Of a stretch of DNA of 64,000 nucleotides, positions 18,195-27,268 are shown piece by piece. The notes under the pieces are model-generated. The model was not told the origin of the DNA. It searched no databases and saw only the letters and a list, made by a program, of their open reading frames with translations. Numbering within the stretch: the stretch's first letter is position 1; every line of letters starts with the position of its first letter. Location of the stretch: contig CP073761.1 in the NCBI GenBank assembly GCA_018399015.1, positions 1,302,001-1,366,000 of the forward strand, read 5' to 3'. Source of the DNA: Cyanobium sp. M30B3 (GTDB lineage Bacteria; Cyanobacteriota; Cyanobacteriia; PCC-6307; Cyanobiaceae). Position numbers and translations under genes: made by a program.

Positions 18195-19211
18195 TCAGAG
18201 CGGGCTGTCCTGGGCCAGCAGCGCAGCCACCAGCGCCCGCAGCTGTTCCTGCTCGGCGGCGCTGCTGTGGGGGTTGCCGGCCCGGTGGCCCAGCTCCGAC
18301 TCGATCACGTGGAAGGAGGCGCCGGGGATGGCCGCCGCTTCGCTGGCCAGGTCGGCCGGGGTGAAGTAGAGGTCGTGGCTGCCGGCCACTACCGCCGTGC
18401 GTGCCCGGATCGAGCCGAGCGCGGCAGCCAGCTCGCCGCCATCGGCCACGTCGTGGGCCAGCCAGGTGTCGAGCATGGCGATCAGGTCGCGCGGGTCGTG
18501 GCGCTGGTAGTGGGGCAGCCACTGGCGCTCCACGTGCTCCTCCACCGGCTCGTCGACCGTGCGGAAGAAGGGCTGGCTGGCGGCCCAGCTGGCGTAGATC
18601 AGCGCATAGGTGAGCAGCCCCTGCTGCGGCGGGGCGCTGAAGCCGCTGCCCGTCCAGTGGCGGTCGGCGGTGAGGGCCTGGCGCAGGCTGAGGCAGAACA
18701 GGCGGTTGTGGGGGGAGGTGCGGGTGCTGCCGCACACGCAGCAGATCCGCTCCACCAGCTCGGGATGGTCCACCGCCCACCGGTAGGCCTGCTGGGCGCC
18801 CATCGACCAGCCGTAGATCAGCGGGATCCGCTCCACGCCGTAGAGCTCGGCCAGCAGCTGCCGCTGGGCGGCCACGTTGTCGCGGTGCCGCACCACCCAG
18901 CCCTGCTCGGCCAGGCCCATGGCGCTGTTGCTCGGGCTGCTGGAGGCGCCGTTGCCGAACTGGCCGGCGATCACGATGCACCAGCGCTGCGGGTCGAGCA
19001 CCGGCCCCGCCAGCCAGGCCAGGTCCTCCGGCCGGGCGCCATAGGAGGTAGGCACCAGGATCAGGTTGGAGCGCTCGGCGTTGAGCTCGCCGATCTGCAG
19101 CACCGTGACCTGGGCAGCGGCGATGGTGTGGCCGCAGGCCAGGGGCCAGGGGCCCAGCTGGTGTTCGATCCGCTGCTGGCGGGGTGGGGCGCTTGCCGGG
19201 GTGGCGCTCAT
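18195..19211 (-). CDS. Alpha/beta hydrolase, MetX/homoserine acetyltransferase-like
   Basis: A 338-residue alpha/beta hydrolase with the nucleophile elbow GWSMG (Ser ~136), a later Asp in VVAGSHDLYF and His in SELGHRAG, completing a plausible triad. The overall layout (VPTSYGARPEDLAWLAGP, FGNGASSSPSN) is that of MetX-type acyltransferases or hydrolases, but it lacks the full MetX length. Its ATG overlaps the desaturase stop (ATGA), so translation is coupled, and the second GS-like gene follows 79 bp downstream. Function in the island is unknown; amide or ester cleavage is a reasonable guess. Confidence 0.85.
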   Translation of the reverse strand: MSATPASAPPRQQRIEHQLGPWPLACGHTIAAAQVTVLQIGELNAERSNLILVPTSYGARPEDLAWLAGPVLDPQRWCIVIAGQFGNGASSSPSNSAMGLAEQGWVVRHRDNVAAQRQLLAELYGVERIPLIYGWSMGAQQAYRWAVDHPELVERICCVCGSTRTSPHNRLFCLSLRQALTADRHWTGSGFSAPPQQGLLTYALIYASWAASQPFFRTVDEPVEEHVERQWLPHYQRHDPRDLIAMLDTWLAHDVADGGELAAALGSIRARTAVVAGSHDLYFTPADLASEAAAIPGASFHVIESELGHRAGNPHSSAAEQEQLRALVAALLAQDSPL

Positions 19212-20191
19212 GCCGGCTTGCCGGCGCCGGTGGGCAGCGCCAGGGCCGGCAGGTTGGCCAGCAGCTGCCGGTGCACCGCCAGGTAGCCCGGGTCGAGGTG
19301 CTCCAGCCGGGGGGCGATGTGGCCGTGGGCCGCCGGCAGGGCGTGGAAGGGAATCGAGGCGTAGAGGTGGTGCTCGGCGTGGAAGGGCATGTTCCACATC
19401 AGCCAGCGCACCGGCGCGATGGTGAGGGTGGTGCGGGTGTTGCTGGTGCCCTTGGTGGAGAAGCTGCAGCCGCTGTGTTCGGCCATCAGCACGAAGCGCA
19501 GGAAGGGTTGGCCCACCGCCAGCGGCAGCAGCCAGAACCACAGCAGAAAGCCGTTGCCGCCCACCAGCGACAGCGCCGCCAGGGCCCCGTACACCCCCAC
19601 CTGCAGCCAGGCCGAGCGGCGCACCTTGGGGATCACCTCTGAGGTGAGATAGGGCAACTGGGAGAGATCACCCCAGAGCAGGCGGGCGAAGCCGGCCAGC
19701 TTGCCGCTCCACCAGTGCCAGCCGCCGATCTCCAGCAGGTAGGCACCGATGCTGGTGGGCACGGGGTCGTCCAGTTCCGGATCGAGGCCGGGCTGGTGGG
19801 TGTAGCGGTGGTGCCACTGGTGGTAGCGCCGGTAGGCGGTGGCGTTGTAGAAGCTCAGCAGCCCCAGCCACCAGGCGGCCACGTCGTTGGCGCTGCGGCT
19901 GCGGAAGGCGGTGCGGTGGCTGCACTCGTGCAGCCCGGCGAAACAGGTGGCCAGGCCCACCCCGCACAGCAGCAGGCCGGCCAGCCGCAGCAGCAGGGGC
20001 CAGCCCTGCTGGCCCCACACCACCCCTCCCAGGGCAATCGTGAGCAGGTGGCTGGCCAGGCGCAGGGCGGCGGGGCCGTTGCGCAGCTCGTTGAGCTGGG
20101 CCAGCGCCTCCCGGGGAATCAGGGGGCCGCTCTGGGCTGGGGCGGTGGCGGTGGCGGTGGCGGTGCCGGCTGGCGCGGTCAAGGGGGGCAT
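19208..20191 (-). CDS. Membrane fatty acid desaturase-family di-iron enzyme
   Basis: A 327-residue membrane protein with the three histidine boxes of the desaturase/hydroxylase superfamily: HECSH near residue 88, HQWHHRYTH near 122 and HAEHH near 272, plus about four membrane spans. The N-terminus has a Thr/Ala repeat (TATATA) of low complexity. It is distinct from the DesA/DesB-type lipid desaturases and closer to hydroxylase or carotenoid-ketolase-like members. It is co-translated with the hydrolase downstream and divergent from the small gene at 20314. Confidence 0.88.
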   Translation of the reverse strand: MPPLTAPAGTATATATAPAQSGPLIPREALAQLNELRNGPAALRLASHLLTIALGGVVWGQQGWPLLLRLAGLLLCGVGLATCFAGLHECSHRTAFRSRSANDVAAWWLGLLSFYNATAYRRYHQWHHRYTHQPGLDPELDDPVPTSIGAYLLEIGGWHWWSGKLAGFARLLWGDLSQLPYLTSEVIPKVRRSAWLQVGVYGALAALSLVGGNGFLLWFWLLPLAVGQPFLRFVLMAEHSGCSFSTKGTSNTRTTLTIAPVRWLMWNMPFHAEHHLYASIPFHALPAAHGHIAPRLEHLDPGYLAVHRQLLANLPALALPTGAGKPA

Positions 20192-20313
20192 TCGGTGTCA
20201 CGCCATCCCACCAGGGGCGGCGTCCCTGCTTCGGTAGGCGATGCAACAGTTGGCGCCGCCAGAGCCCCTGGTGATCGCTGCCTAGATTGGGCGTTGTATC
20301 GCTTCTGCCGCTG

Positions 20314-20508
20314 ATGGTCACCAGCGATCCCCCCCTCCAGCCCGACGTGTCCGAGCCGTCCGATCCGCGCCGCCAGGCCCTGGTGGACTCCCTGCGCAGC
20401 CGCTACAGCAGCGCCGCTGCCCACAACGACGCCGAGGCCAAGCAGGCCCTGTTCAAGGAGGCGGTGTACCTGGGCATCCAGCCCGAGGAATTCACCGCCA
20501 ACGACTGA
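20314..20508 (+). CDS. Small conserved-type protein, 64 residues
   Basis: ATG at 20314, ending with TGA at 20506-20508. It is polar and helical (SLRSRYSSAAAHNDAEAKQA, then a tail EAVYLGIQPEEFTAND), with no membrane segment. A possible -10 (TAGATT) lies at 20283-20288. The next gene begins 2 bp later, so the two are probably one unit. The function is unknown. Confidence 0.65.
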   Translation: MVTSDPPLQPDVSEPSDPRRQALVDSLRSRYSSAAAHNDAEAKQALFKEAVYLGIQPEEFTAND

Positions 20509-20510
20509 CC

Positions 20511-21359
20511 TTGCCAGCCCTGCAGCCCCTGCTGATGTTCAGCCTCTGGGGCTTCCAGGGCGATCTGGCCGCCGCCATCCGCACCGCCCGCCAGCACGGC
20601 TTCCACGGGCTGGAGGCCAACCTCCACCATCCGGCCCTGGCCGAACTTGCCCCGGCCGCCGTGGTGGAGCAGCTGGCTGAGGCGGGCCTGGCCCTGGTGC
20701 TGGAGCTGCTCACCGGCGGTGACTACGTGCCCCGGCTCGACTGCAGCCCGGAGCAGCACCGGCGCGAACTGGAGCAACAGCTGGCCCTGGCCCCCGCCCT
20801 GGCGCCCCTGCGGGTGAGCGTGCTCACCGGCAGCGACAGCTGGCCCTGGCCGGTGCAGCAGCCCTTCTGGGCCCAGGTCCTGGAGCTGGCGGCCGCCTGC
20901 CCCCTGCCGGTGAGCTTTGAAACCCACCGCTCGCGCAGCTTCTACAGCCCCTGGCTGATCGGCACCTACCTGGAGGCCTTCCCCCAGCTGCGCCTCACCG
21001 CCGATCTGAGCCACTGGTGCGCGGTGGCCGAGCGGCTGATGACCCCTGAGCTGGAGCCGGTGCGGGCGATGGCGGCGCGGGTGGACCACATCCACGCCCG
21101 GGTGGGCCACGCCCAGGGGCCCTCGGTGGGCCACCCCTTCGCGCCGGAGTGGGCCGAGGCGCTGGAGGCCCACCGCCGCTGCTGGCACCTGTTCGCCCAG
21201 CAGCGCTCCGGCGCCACCCAGGGCCCCTTCACGATCACGCCGGAATTCGGCCCCGACGGCTACCTGCCCCAGCTGCCCTTCACCGGCCAGCCGGTGGCCG
21301 ATCTGCTGGAGATCAATGGGGCCATGGCGGCGTGGCTGGGCCGGCTGGCGCCGTGGTGA
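20511..21359 (+). CDS. Sugar phosphate isomerase/epimerase-like TIM barrel protein
   Basis: A protein of up to 282 residues with the xylose isomerase-like TIM-barrel (AP endonuclease 2) fold. Metal-site features are visible: SFETHRSRS (Glu), TADLSHWC (Asp/His), VDHIHARVGHAQGP (His pair) and TPEFGPDGY (Glu). Such enzymes use two divalent metals on sugars, inositols or hydroxy acids. The start is either TTG 20511, right after the previous stop, or ATG 20535. Its 3' end overlaps the convergent Rieske gene by 47 bp, and both are complete. Confidence 0.82.
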   Translation: MPALQPLLMFSLWGFQGDLAAAIRTARQHGFHGLEANLHHPALAELAPAAVVEQLAEAGLALVLELLTGGDYVPRLDCSPEQHRRELEQQLALAPALAPLRVSVLTGSDSWPWPVQQPFWAQVLELAAACPLPVSFETHRSRSFYSPWLIGTYLEAFPQLRLTADLSHWCAVAERLMTPELEPVRAMAARVDHIHARVGHAQGPSVGHPFAPEWAEALEAHRRCWHLFAQQRSGATQGPFTITPEFGPDGYLPQLPFTGQPVADLLEINGAMAAWLGRLAPW

Positions 21360-22449
21360 GCGCCCGGGGGCTCAGCTGGGGCTGGGGCTCCTCCTCCAGC
21401 TCCATCCAGCGGCGGTAGAGGGCCTGCCACTGCAGGATCCGCTGCTCCAGCCGGTGGGCTGGCCCGGGCACCAGCCCGTTGGCGTAACCCCGCTGGGCCG
21501 ACTCCACCAGCCGCCGGTCTTCCTCCAGAAAGCGCTGCATCTCCGCCATCCAATCGGCGGCGCCGGCCGCGAATTCGGGCGGGCCGAACAGCCACACATC
21601 CATCACGCAGTGCTCCAGATCGGCGGCCTCTCCGGGGCTGGCGGGCAGGCTGGGCAGGAAGCTCAGCAGAGCCAGCCGCTGGTCGGGCCAGAGCAGCAGG
21701 TGGGTCCAGGGGGCCAGGCCGAAGGTGTAGAAGGTGCCGCCCGCGCCGGAGGGGGTGGCCAGCAGGGTGCCGTGGGGACTGAGGGCGTAGCGGTAGTCGC
21801 GCACCGGCCCCTGCTCGCGGTGCAGGGTGGTGGGGTGGGCGATCGCCACGTGGTAGTCGTCGAGCGTGTTGTCGTGGGCCACCTTCCAGTTGCAGGCCAG
21901 CCCCAGCTGCTGCCGCCCCAGCAGCTGCCGCGGCGTGGTGAACAGCTTCCCCGCCTCGGCCAGCACCAGGTCGAGCTGCTCCTCCAGCGGCAGGGGAGTG
22001 GGGCCGAGCGCCACCCAGAGCAGCGGCCCCAGCTGGCGGCAGGGCACCTCCTGCAGGGGCCAGTGCTCGCGGTTGAACGGCTCCATAAACTCCGCCTCCC
22101 GCGCGGCAGCCAGCAGCTGGCCGTTGAGGTCGTAGGTCCAGCCGTGGTAAGGGCACACCAGGCGGCGGCAGCGCGGGGCGGCCGTGCCGCTGGCCAGCAG
22201 GGCCACGCCCCGGTGCGGACAGCGGTTGAGGAAGGCCCGCACGGCCGGCTGTGGCCCCTGATCCTCGCCTCGGGGGGCCGTGAGCAGCAGGGGAACGCCC
22301 AGCAGCTCCACCGCCAGCGCCCCGCCAGCGTCGATCTCGCTGCGGGCCGCCACCGGGTGCCAGCAGCGGTCGGCGTAGTGGCTGCGCTCGCGGGCGGCCA
22401 CCGCCGCCGAGCGGTACACCCAGCTGGGCAGGAACGGGGGAGCGGGCAT
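21313..22449 (-). CDS. Rieske non-heme iron oxygenase, alpha-subunit type
   Basis: A 378-residue ring-hydroxylating-oxygenase-like protein. The Rieske [2Fe-2S] ligands are C77/H79 (CPHRG) and C99/H102 (CPYHGW). The mononuclear iron site is in NTLDDYHVAIAHPTTLH with H200 and H205, and the bridging Asp at ~198. Many relatives demethylate or hydroxylate quaternary or secondary amines. No reductase or ferredoxin gene is adjacent, so photosynthetic ferredoxin could supply electrons. It follows the ABC ATPase gene by 34 bp in the same direction, which ties it to the guanidine operon. Confidence 0.92.
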   Translation of the reverse strand: MPAPPFLPSWVYRSAAVAARERSHYADRCWHPVAARSEIDAGGALAVELLGVPLLLTAPRGEDQGPQPAVRAFLNRCPHRGVALLASGTAAPRCRRLVCPYHGWTYDLNGQLLAAAREAEFMEPFNREHWPLQEVPCRQLGPLLWVALGPTPLPLEEQLDLVLAEAGKLFTTPRQLLGRQQLGLACNWKVAHDNTLDDYHVAIAHPTTLHREQGPVRDYRYALSPHGTLLATPSGAGGTFYTFGLAPWTHLLLWPDQRLALLSFLPSLPASPGEAADLEHCVMDVWLFGPPEFAAGAADWMAEMQRFLEEDRRLVESAQRGYANGLVPGPAHRLEQRILQWQALYRRWMELEEEPQPQLSPRALTTAPAGPATPPWPH

Positions 22450-22483
22450 GGCAGGGAGCTACCAGGGGGTGATCAGGGGGTGA

Positions 22484-23254
22484 TCAGGCGGTGAGGGCCG
22501 GATCCAGGCCGCGCAGGCACTGGGCCAGCTCCTCCCGCATCTCCAGGAAGGGGCGCGACACGCGCAGGTGGGCCAGGGACGAGCGGTCCAGCTCCACCGC
22601 CACGCTGCGCACGATCCGGCCGGGCGAGGGGGCCATGATGTGCACCTGGCCGGCCAGCAGCAGCGCCTCCTCCAGGTCGTGGGTGATCAGCAGGGCCGTG
22701 AGTCCGGTTCGCTTCCACAGGTCGTGCAGGAACTCCTGCATCGATTCGCGGATCTGGATGTCGAGGGCGCCGAAGGGTTCATCCAGCAGCAGCACCTTCG
22801 GCTCGGCCGCCAGGGCCCGGGCGATCGCCACCCGCTGCTGCATGCCCCCGGAGAGTTCCCGCGGCAGGCGGCGGGCCGCGTCGGCCAGGCCCACCACCTC
22901 CAGGAAATAGCTGCTGCGCTCCCGGATCTCGCGCCGGTCGCGCCCCTGCAGCTCCATGCCGAAGGCCACGTTCTGGGCCGCGCTGAGCCAGGGATAGAGG
23001 CTGTACTTCTGGAACACCATGCCCCGGTCGGAGCCGGGGGCGCTGATCGTGCGGCCATCGATGCTGATCGTGCCGGAGCTGGGGCGATCCAGCCCGGCGA
23101 TCAGCCGCATCACGGTGGACTTGCCCGAACCGGAGCTGCCCACCAGCGCCACGAATTCACCGGAGTGCACATCGAAACTCACGTTGCGGAGCACTTCCTT
23201 GCTGCTGCTGCCGTAGCCGAAGCTCTTGCCGACGTTGGCGATCTGGAGATGCAT
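22484..23254 (-). CDS. ABC transporter ATPase, putative guanidine/amine importer
   Basis: A 256-residue nucleotide-binding subunit with Walker A GSSGSGKST, signature LSGGMQQR, Walker B VLLLDEPFGALD and switch His in LLITHDLEEAL. It belongs to the nitrate/sulfonate/taurine (NitT/TauT) family. In Synechocystis the equivalent trio sits beside the guanidine hydrolase gene and imports guanidine; here the trio is in the same transcript direction, 10 bp from the permease. Confidence 0.94.
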   Translation of the reverse strand: MHLQIANVGKSFGYGSSSKEVLRNVSFDVHSGEFVALVGSSGSGKSTVMRLIAGLDRPSSGTISIDGRTISAPGSDRGMVFQKYSLYPWLSAAQNVAFGMELQGRDRREIRERSSYFLEVVGLADAARRLPRELSGGMQQRVAIARALAAEPKVLLLDEPFGALDIQIRESMQEFLHDLWKRTGLTALLITHDLEEALLLAGQVHIMAPSPGRIVRSVAVELDRSSLAHLRVSRPFLEMREELAQCLRGLDPALTA

Positions 23255-23264
23255 GGGTGGTTGC

Positions 23265-24032
23265 TCAGTTGGCCCAGGCGCAGGCCCGGCGCATCAGGGC
23301 CCGGAAGCCCAGATCGATCGCAAGCCCGATCAGACCGATCACAATCAGGCCCATGAAGATCTCATCGGTGCGCAGAAAACGCTGGGCCAGGCTGATGCGT
23401 TTGCCCAGGCCTTCATTGGCGGCCACCAGCTCAGCCACGATTACCAGATTCCAGGCTGACGCCATGTTGATCCGGTAGGTATCGAGCACCTGGGGGGCAA
23501 TGAACGGTGCCACCACCCGGGTGAGGATCGGCAGGGTGCGACCACCCAGGGTGAGGGCGGTTTCCACCAGCTCGCGCGGAACGAACTTCACCGCATCCAT
23601 GATCATCAAGGTGTTGAAGAAGAAGGTGCCGATGAAGATCAGCATCACCTTCGGCAACTCATCCAGGCCGAAATAGATGATCAGCAAGGGAATGAATGCG
23701 GGAGCCGGCATGTAGCGGATCAGGGCCATCAGCGGCTCCAGCAGGCGGCAGATCACCTGGTTGCTGCCCATCACGATGCCGATCGGCAGGGCAAGCCCCG
23801 CCGAAATGGCAAAGCCGATGAACACCCGCTGGATGCTGGCAATGGCATCCTTCAGCAGCAGACCGCTGGTCCACTGCTGCTGCCCCGCCTGCCACACCGC
23901 CTCGGGCGAGGGCAGGAAGAGCTTGTTCACGCTGCCGATGGCGGTGATGGTCCACCACAGCACCAGCACGGTGAGGATGCCCAGGACGCCCAGGGTCCAG
24001 GGCTGCCGGATCAGGCGTTGGAACTCAGGCAT
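23265..24032 (-). CDS. ABC transporter permease, putative guanidine/amine importer
   Basis: A 255-residue permease of the NitT/TauT (SsuC/TauC-like) type with about six membrane spans and the EAA-type loop in ELVETALTLGGRTLPILTRV. It lies between the binding-protein gene (18 bp) and the ATPase gene (10 bp). The substrate is inferred from the operon, not from the permease itself. Confidence 0.93.
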   Translation of the reverse strand: MPEFQRLIRQPWTLGVLGILTVLVLWWTITAIGSVNKLFLPSPEAVWQAGQQQWTSGLLLKDAIASIQRVFIGFAISAGLALPIGIVMGSNQVICRLLEPLMALIRYMPAPAFIPLLIIYFGLDELPKVMLIFIGTFFFNTLMIMDAVKFVPRELVETALTLGGRTLPILTRVVAPFIAPQVLDTYRINMASAWNLVIVAELVAANEGLGKRISLAQRFLRTDEIFMGLIVIGLIGLAIDLGFRALMRRACAWAN

Positions 24033-24050
24033 AACCAGGCACAGGGCGGC

Positions 24051-25073
24051 TTAGTTGGCGTTGTCCACGAAGGTGGAATTGAGCAGGGTGGAGAGATCCG
24101 GCGTGCTCTTGGCCAGGCCCACCTCCACCAGGAAGGCGCTGATCTCCTCGGCCGCAAACGGAAGCGAGGTCATCGTGGTGCCGGGCTGGAAGTTGGCCCG
24201 GTTCTCGGCCAGGGTCTGGATCGTGGTGCCGGCCGCGTACTCCTTGAACTCCGCCTCCGACACACCGGAGCGCTCCACCAGGATCGGCAGGGTGGCGGCC
24301 GGATCGTCCTCCATCAGCTGCAGCGTGGCGAACCAGGCATTCACCACCTTCTGGATGGCCTCGGGGTTCTGTTCCACGAACTCACGCCGGCACACCAGCA
24401 GGTCGCTGATCGCGCCGGGGTGGTCCGCCGAGGTGGTGAGGGCCCGGCTACCCGGCCGCTTCAGCGCCTGGGTGGTGAAGGGGGCGTAGACCCCGGCCGC
24501 ATCCACCTGGCCGGCGGCGAAGGCGGCGGCGGCGGCACCGGTCTCCAGGGGCACAAACTCGATGTCCGCTGCCGACATGCCGTTGTCCTTGAGCACCTTC
24601 AGCAGCAGGTAGTGATCCACCGTGCCCTCCTCGGCGGCCACCTTCTTGCCCTTGAGATCGGCCACCGTTGCGATGCCTTCGGCCACGATGATCTGGTCGT
24701 TGCCGGTGGAGTAATCGTTCTGCAGCACCACCTGCAGATCCGCCCCACCCGCCACCGAACTGATCGTGTCGTTCAGGGTCTGGCTGTTGCAGTCGAGCTG
24801 GCCGGCGTTGAGGGCGTTGATGCTGTCGAGATAGCCGTCAAACCACTGCATCTTGGCGTCCACACCCGCCGTTCCGAACAGCCCCTTGGCCTCGGTGACG
24901 GCCCAGGGAAACCAGCCCGGCCAGGCGCTGTAGCCGATCCGCACCACCGTTCCTTCGCTGGTGGGGGTCTGGCAGGCGGCCAGCAGGCCGGCGCCCAGGG
25001 AGGTGATCAGGGAGAGCACCACCAGCCGGCGCTTGGCGCGGCGGGAGGAGCCAGAACGGGGAGACTTGGTCAT
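24051..25073 (-). CDS. ABC transporter substrate-binding lipoprotein, putative guanidine-binding
   Basis: A 340-residue periplasmic binding protein of the NitT/TauT class (NMT1/THI5-like fold). It has a basic N-terminus, a hydrophobic signal and the lipobox LLAAC (Cys ~34), so it is predicted to be lipid-anchored. The mature part opens VRIGYSAWPGWFPWAVTEA, a typical ligand-pocket segment rich in aromatic residues suited to a cation. Operon context and similarity of arrangement to the Synechocystis guanidine importer suggest guanidine as ligand. Confidence 0.9.
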   Translation of the reverse strand: MTKSPRSGSSRRAKRRLVVLSLITSLGAGLLAACQTPTSEGTVVRIGYSAWPGWFPWAVTEAKGLFGTAGVDAKMQWFDGYLDSINALNAGQLDCNSQTLNDTISSVAGGADLQVVLQNDYSTGNDQIIVAEGIATVADLKGKKVAAEEGTVDHYLLLKVLKDNGMSAADIEFVPLETGAAAAAFAAGQVDAAGVYAPFTTQALKRPGSRALTTSADHPGAISDLLVCRREFVEQNPEAIQKVVNAWFATLQLMEDDPAATLPILVERSGVSEAEFKEYAAGTTIQTLAENRANFQPGTTMTSLPFAAEEISAFLVEVGLAKSTPDLSTLLNSTFVDNAN

Positions 25074-25116
25074 GGAATCGGGGAAGTGAACGGTGAGCTG
25101 GGGGGAAGACCGGGGA

Positions 25117-25135
25117 GTGGTGGTTCGGAACCACC
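25117..25135 (-). promoter_or_regulatory. Intercistronic hairpin between the GS-like gene and the transporter genes
   Basis: GGTGGT and ACCACC pair around a 5-nt loop within the 127-bp gap between the GS stop and the binding-protein start. It could act as an mRNA processing or stabilising element that lets the two parts of the operon differ in level. No T-run follows, so it is not a standard terminator. Confidence 0.35.
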
Positions 25136-25200
25136 GAGCCAGGGCAGGGCGCGCAACAGCAAGGGTTAAAAGAAAGGAGTGATGGGCCCGGGCGAAGCGC

Positions 25201-26559
25201 TCAGAAGAACTCCAGGTAGCGCCGCTGTTCCCAGTCGGAAACAGCGGAGTGATACGACTCCCACTCCTCTCTTTTGTAGGTCACATAGGCATCAAACATG
25301 GCATCACCAAATACGGTTCTCGAGAGTGGATCCGCCACGAAGGCATCGATCGCCTCCTCGAGGTTGCGCGGCAACATCGACAGACCCCGCTCCGCCCGTT
25401 GTTCCGGTTTGAGGGTGTAGGCATTCACCAGATTGGGGGGACCGGGATCCAGCCGTTCGCGCACGCCTTCCAGGCCCGCTGCCAGAATCATCGCCGCCCC
25501 CAGATAGGGGTTGCAGGAGATATCGGCGGCCCGGCATTCCACCCTGCCCCCCGGTGAGGGGATGCGCAGCATGTTGGTGCGATTGTTGTTGCCGTAGCAG
25601 ATGAACACCGGCGCCCAGGTGAAGCCGGACATGCTCCCCTGGGCCACCAACCGCTTGTAGCTGTTCACCGTGGGGGCGATCACGGCACAGATGGCCGGCG
25701 CATGGCGGAGCACCCCGGCGATGAAGTGGTGGGCCAGCTCGCTCACCTGGCCAGGCGTTTTTTCGGCCGTTTCGAATAAATTGGCGCCGCTCTCCAGATC
25801 CGCGAGCGACATGTTGAAGTGGGCGCCACTGCCGGTGCGGTCGGCATAGGGCTTGGGCATGAAGGTGGCGATCAGCCCATGGCTGTGGGCGATCTCCTTG
25901 GCCATCAGCTTGAAGAAGGTGAGCCGATCGGCCATGGTGAGCCCATCGGCATAGTCGAAATCGATCTCGAACTGGCCCGGGCCGTCCTCGTGATCGAAGG
26001 AATACACCCCCCAGCCCAGCTGGTTCATGGCGCTCACCAGTTCATCCAGCCAAGGCAGGTTGTCGAGCAGGGTGCGCACGTCATAGGCCGGCTTGTCGAG
26101 GCAGTCGCGGGGGCTCAGGGGCACCGCCCGGCCCTGCTCATCGCGGCGCAGCACGAAGAACTCGGTTTCGATGCCGAGGTTGAAGCGGTAGCCCATGGCC
26201 GTTGCCTGGGCGCGGACCCGCTCCAGGATGTGGCGGCTGCAGGCCTCGAACGGCTGGCCGTGCAGGTGCAGGGTGCTGGCCATCCACACCAGGTCGCGCC
26301 GCCAGGGCAGCACGGTGGCGGTGGCCGGGTCGGGCACCGCCGCCACCTCGTCGTCGCTCATGTCCTGGGGCACGCCGTCAAGGGCGGCCCCGGTGAACAG
26401 CTCCGAGCCGCCCAGCATCTGGCCCAGGTGGCTGAGGGGTACGGCCTTGGCCTTGCACACCCCGTGCAGGTCCACATAGCTGGCCAGGGCGTAGCGCACC
26501 CCCTGGCTCTCGAGTTCGCTGCGCAGGCTTGCGGCAGCTTCGGAGCTGGGCCCGCTCAT
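25201..26559 (-). CDS. Type III glutamine synthetase-like ligase (GlnT-like) in the guanidine operon
   Basis: A 452-residue GS-superfamily protein. Motifs in order: [26 protein letters not shown] (metal site), [24 protein letters not shown] (ammonia/ATP His region), [21 protein letters not shown], and a C-terminal [21 protein letters not shown]-type end. This matches the 'type III glutamate-ammonia ligase' family rather than the GlnA type. It overlaps hypB by 4 bp and sits between the Ni-chaperone and transporter genes, so it likely assimilates the ammonium released from guanidine, or gamma-glutamylates an amine substrate. Confidence 0.92.
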   Translation of the reverse strand: MSGPSSEAAASLRSELESQGVRYALASYVDLHGVCKAKAVPLSHLGQMLGGSELFTGAALDGVPQDMSDDEVAAVPDPATATVLPWRRDLVWMASTLHLHGQPFEACSRHILERVRAQATAMGYRFNLGIETEFFVLRRDEQGRAVPLSPRDCLDKPAYDVRTLLDNLPWLDELVSAMNQLGWGVYSFDHEDGPGQFEIDFDYADGLTMADRLTFFKLMAKEIAHSHGLIATFMPKPYADRTGSGAHFNMSLADLESGANLFETAEKTPGQVSELAHHFIAGVLRHAPAICAVIAPTVNSYKRLVAQGSMSGFTWAPVFICYGNNNRTNMLRIPSPGGRVECRAADISCNPYLGAAMILAAGLEGVRERLDPGPPNLVNAYTLKPEQRAERGLSMLPRNLEEAIDAFVADPLSRTVFGDAMFDAYVTYKREEWESYHSAVSDWEQRRYLEFF

Positions 26560-27263
26560 GCCGCCACCAGGGTGGGGGCCTGGTGATCGGTCACCGCCAC
26601 CTGTTGCTCCCGCACCCAGCCATGCCAGGCCTCCAGCCCCTCGCCGCTGCTAGCCGAGACCCGGATCACCGCGGTGTGGGGATTGACGGCGCGCACGTGG
26701 GCCTCGATCCGCTCGATGTCCACCGGCAGATAGGGGAGCAGGTCGGTCTTGGTGATCAGCACGCAGTCCGCCTCGCGGAACATCACCGGGTACTTGAGCG
26801 GCTTGTCGTCCCCTTCGGTGACGCTGAGCAGGGCCACCTTGCGGTGCTCGCCCACCTCGAATTCGGCCGGGCACACCAGGTTGCCCACGTTTTCTACCCA
26901 GAGCAGGTCGAGAGACGCGGGATCGAGGCGCTGCTTCAGCAGCTTCAGGCCGCCGCTCACCATCGCCGCATCCAGGTGGCAGGCGCGGCCGGTGGTGATC
27001 GGCACCACCGGCACCCCCACCGCCTCCAGCCGCTGGGCATCCAGCTGGGTGGTCATGTCTCCCTCCAGCACGGCCATCTGCAGATGGGCGGCCAGGGCGG
27101 CGAGGCTGCGCTCCAGCAGGGAGGTTTTGCCGGCACCGGGGCTGCTCATCACGTTGATGCACAACAGTCGCCAGGCGTCGAAGTGCTCGCGGTTGTGTTC
27201 GGCCTGGTGCTGGTTGGCGGCCAGCAGGTTGAGGCCGAGGGTGTCTTCCAGGGGCATGTGCAT
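26556..27263 (-). CDS. hypB: HypB-type GTPase nickel chaperone, dedicated to the guanidine hydrolase
   Basis: A 235-residue SIMIBI-class GTPase. It has Walker [10 protein letters not shown] near residue 42, [12 protein letters not shown], the metal-binding [21 protein letters not shown] and the guanine-specificity motif ITKTDLL. The His-rich N-terminus of many HypB proteins is short here ([18 protein letters not shown]). No hydrogenase genes are near; instead it sits in gdmH-hypA-hypB order, as in Synechocystis, where the pair delivers Ni to guanidine hydrolase. The start is ATG 27263, 5 bp after the hypA stop. Confidence 0.94.
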   Translation of the reverse strand: MHMPLEDTLGLNLLAANQHQAEHNREHFDAWRLLCINVMSSPGAGKTSLLERSLAALAAHLQMAVLEGDMTTQLDAQRLEAVGVPVVPITTGRACHLDAAMVSGGLKLLKQRLDPASLDLLWVENVGNLVCPAEFEVGEHRKVALLSVTEGDDKPLKYPVMFREADCVLITKTDLLPYLPVDIERIEAHVRAVNPHTAVIRVSASSGEGLEAWHGWVREQQVAVTDHQAPTLVAA

Positions 27264-27268
27264 GGCGG

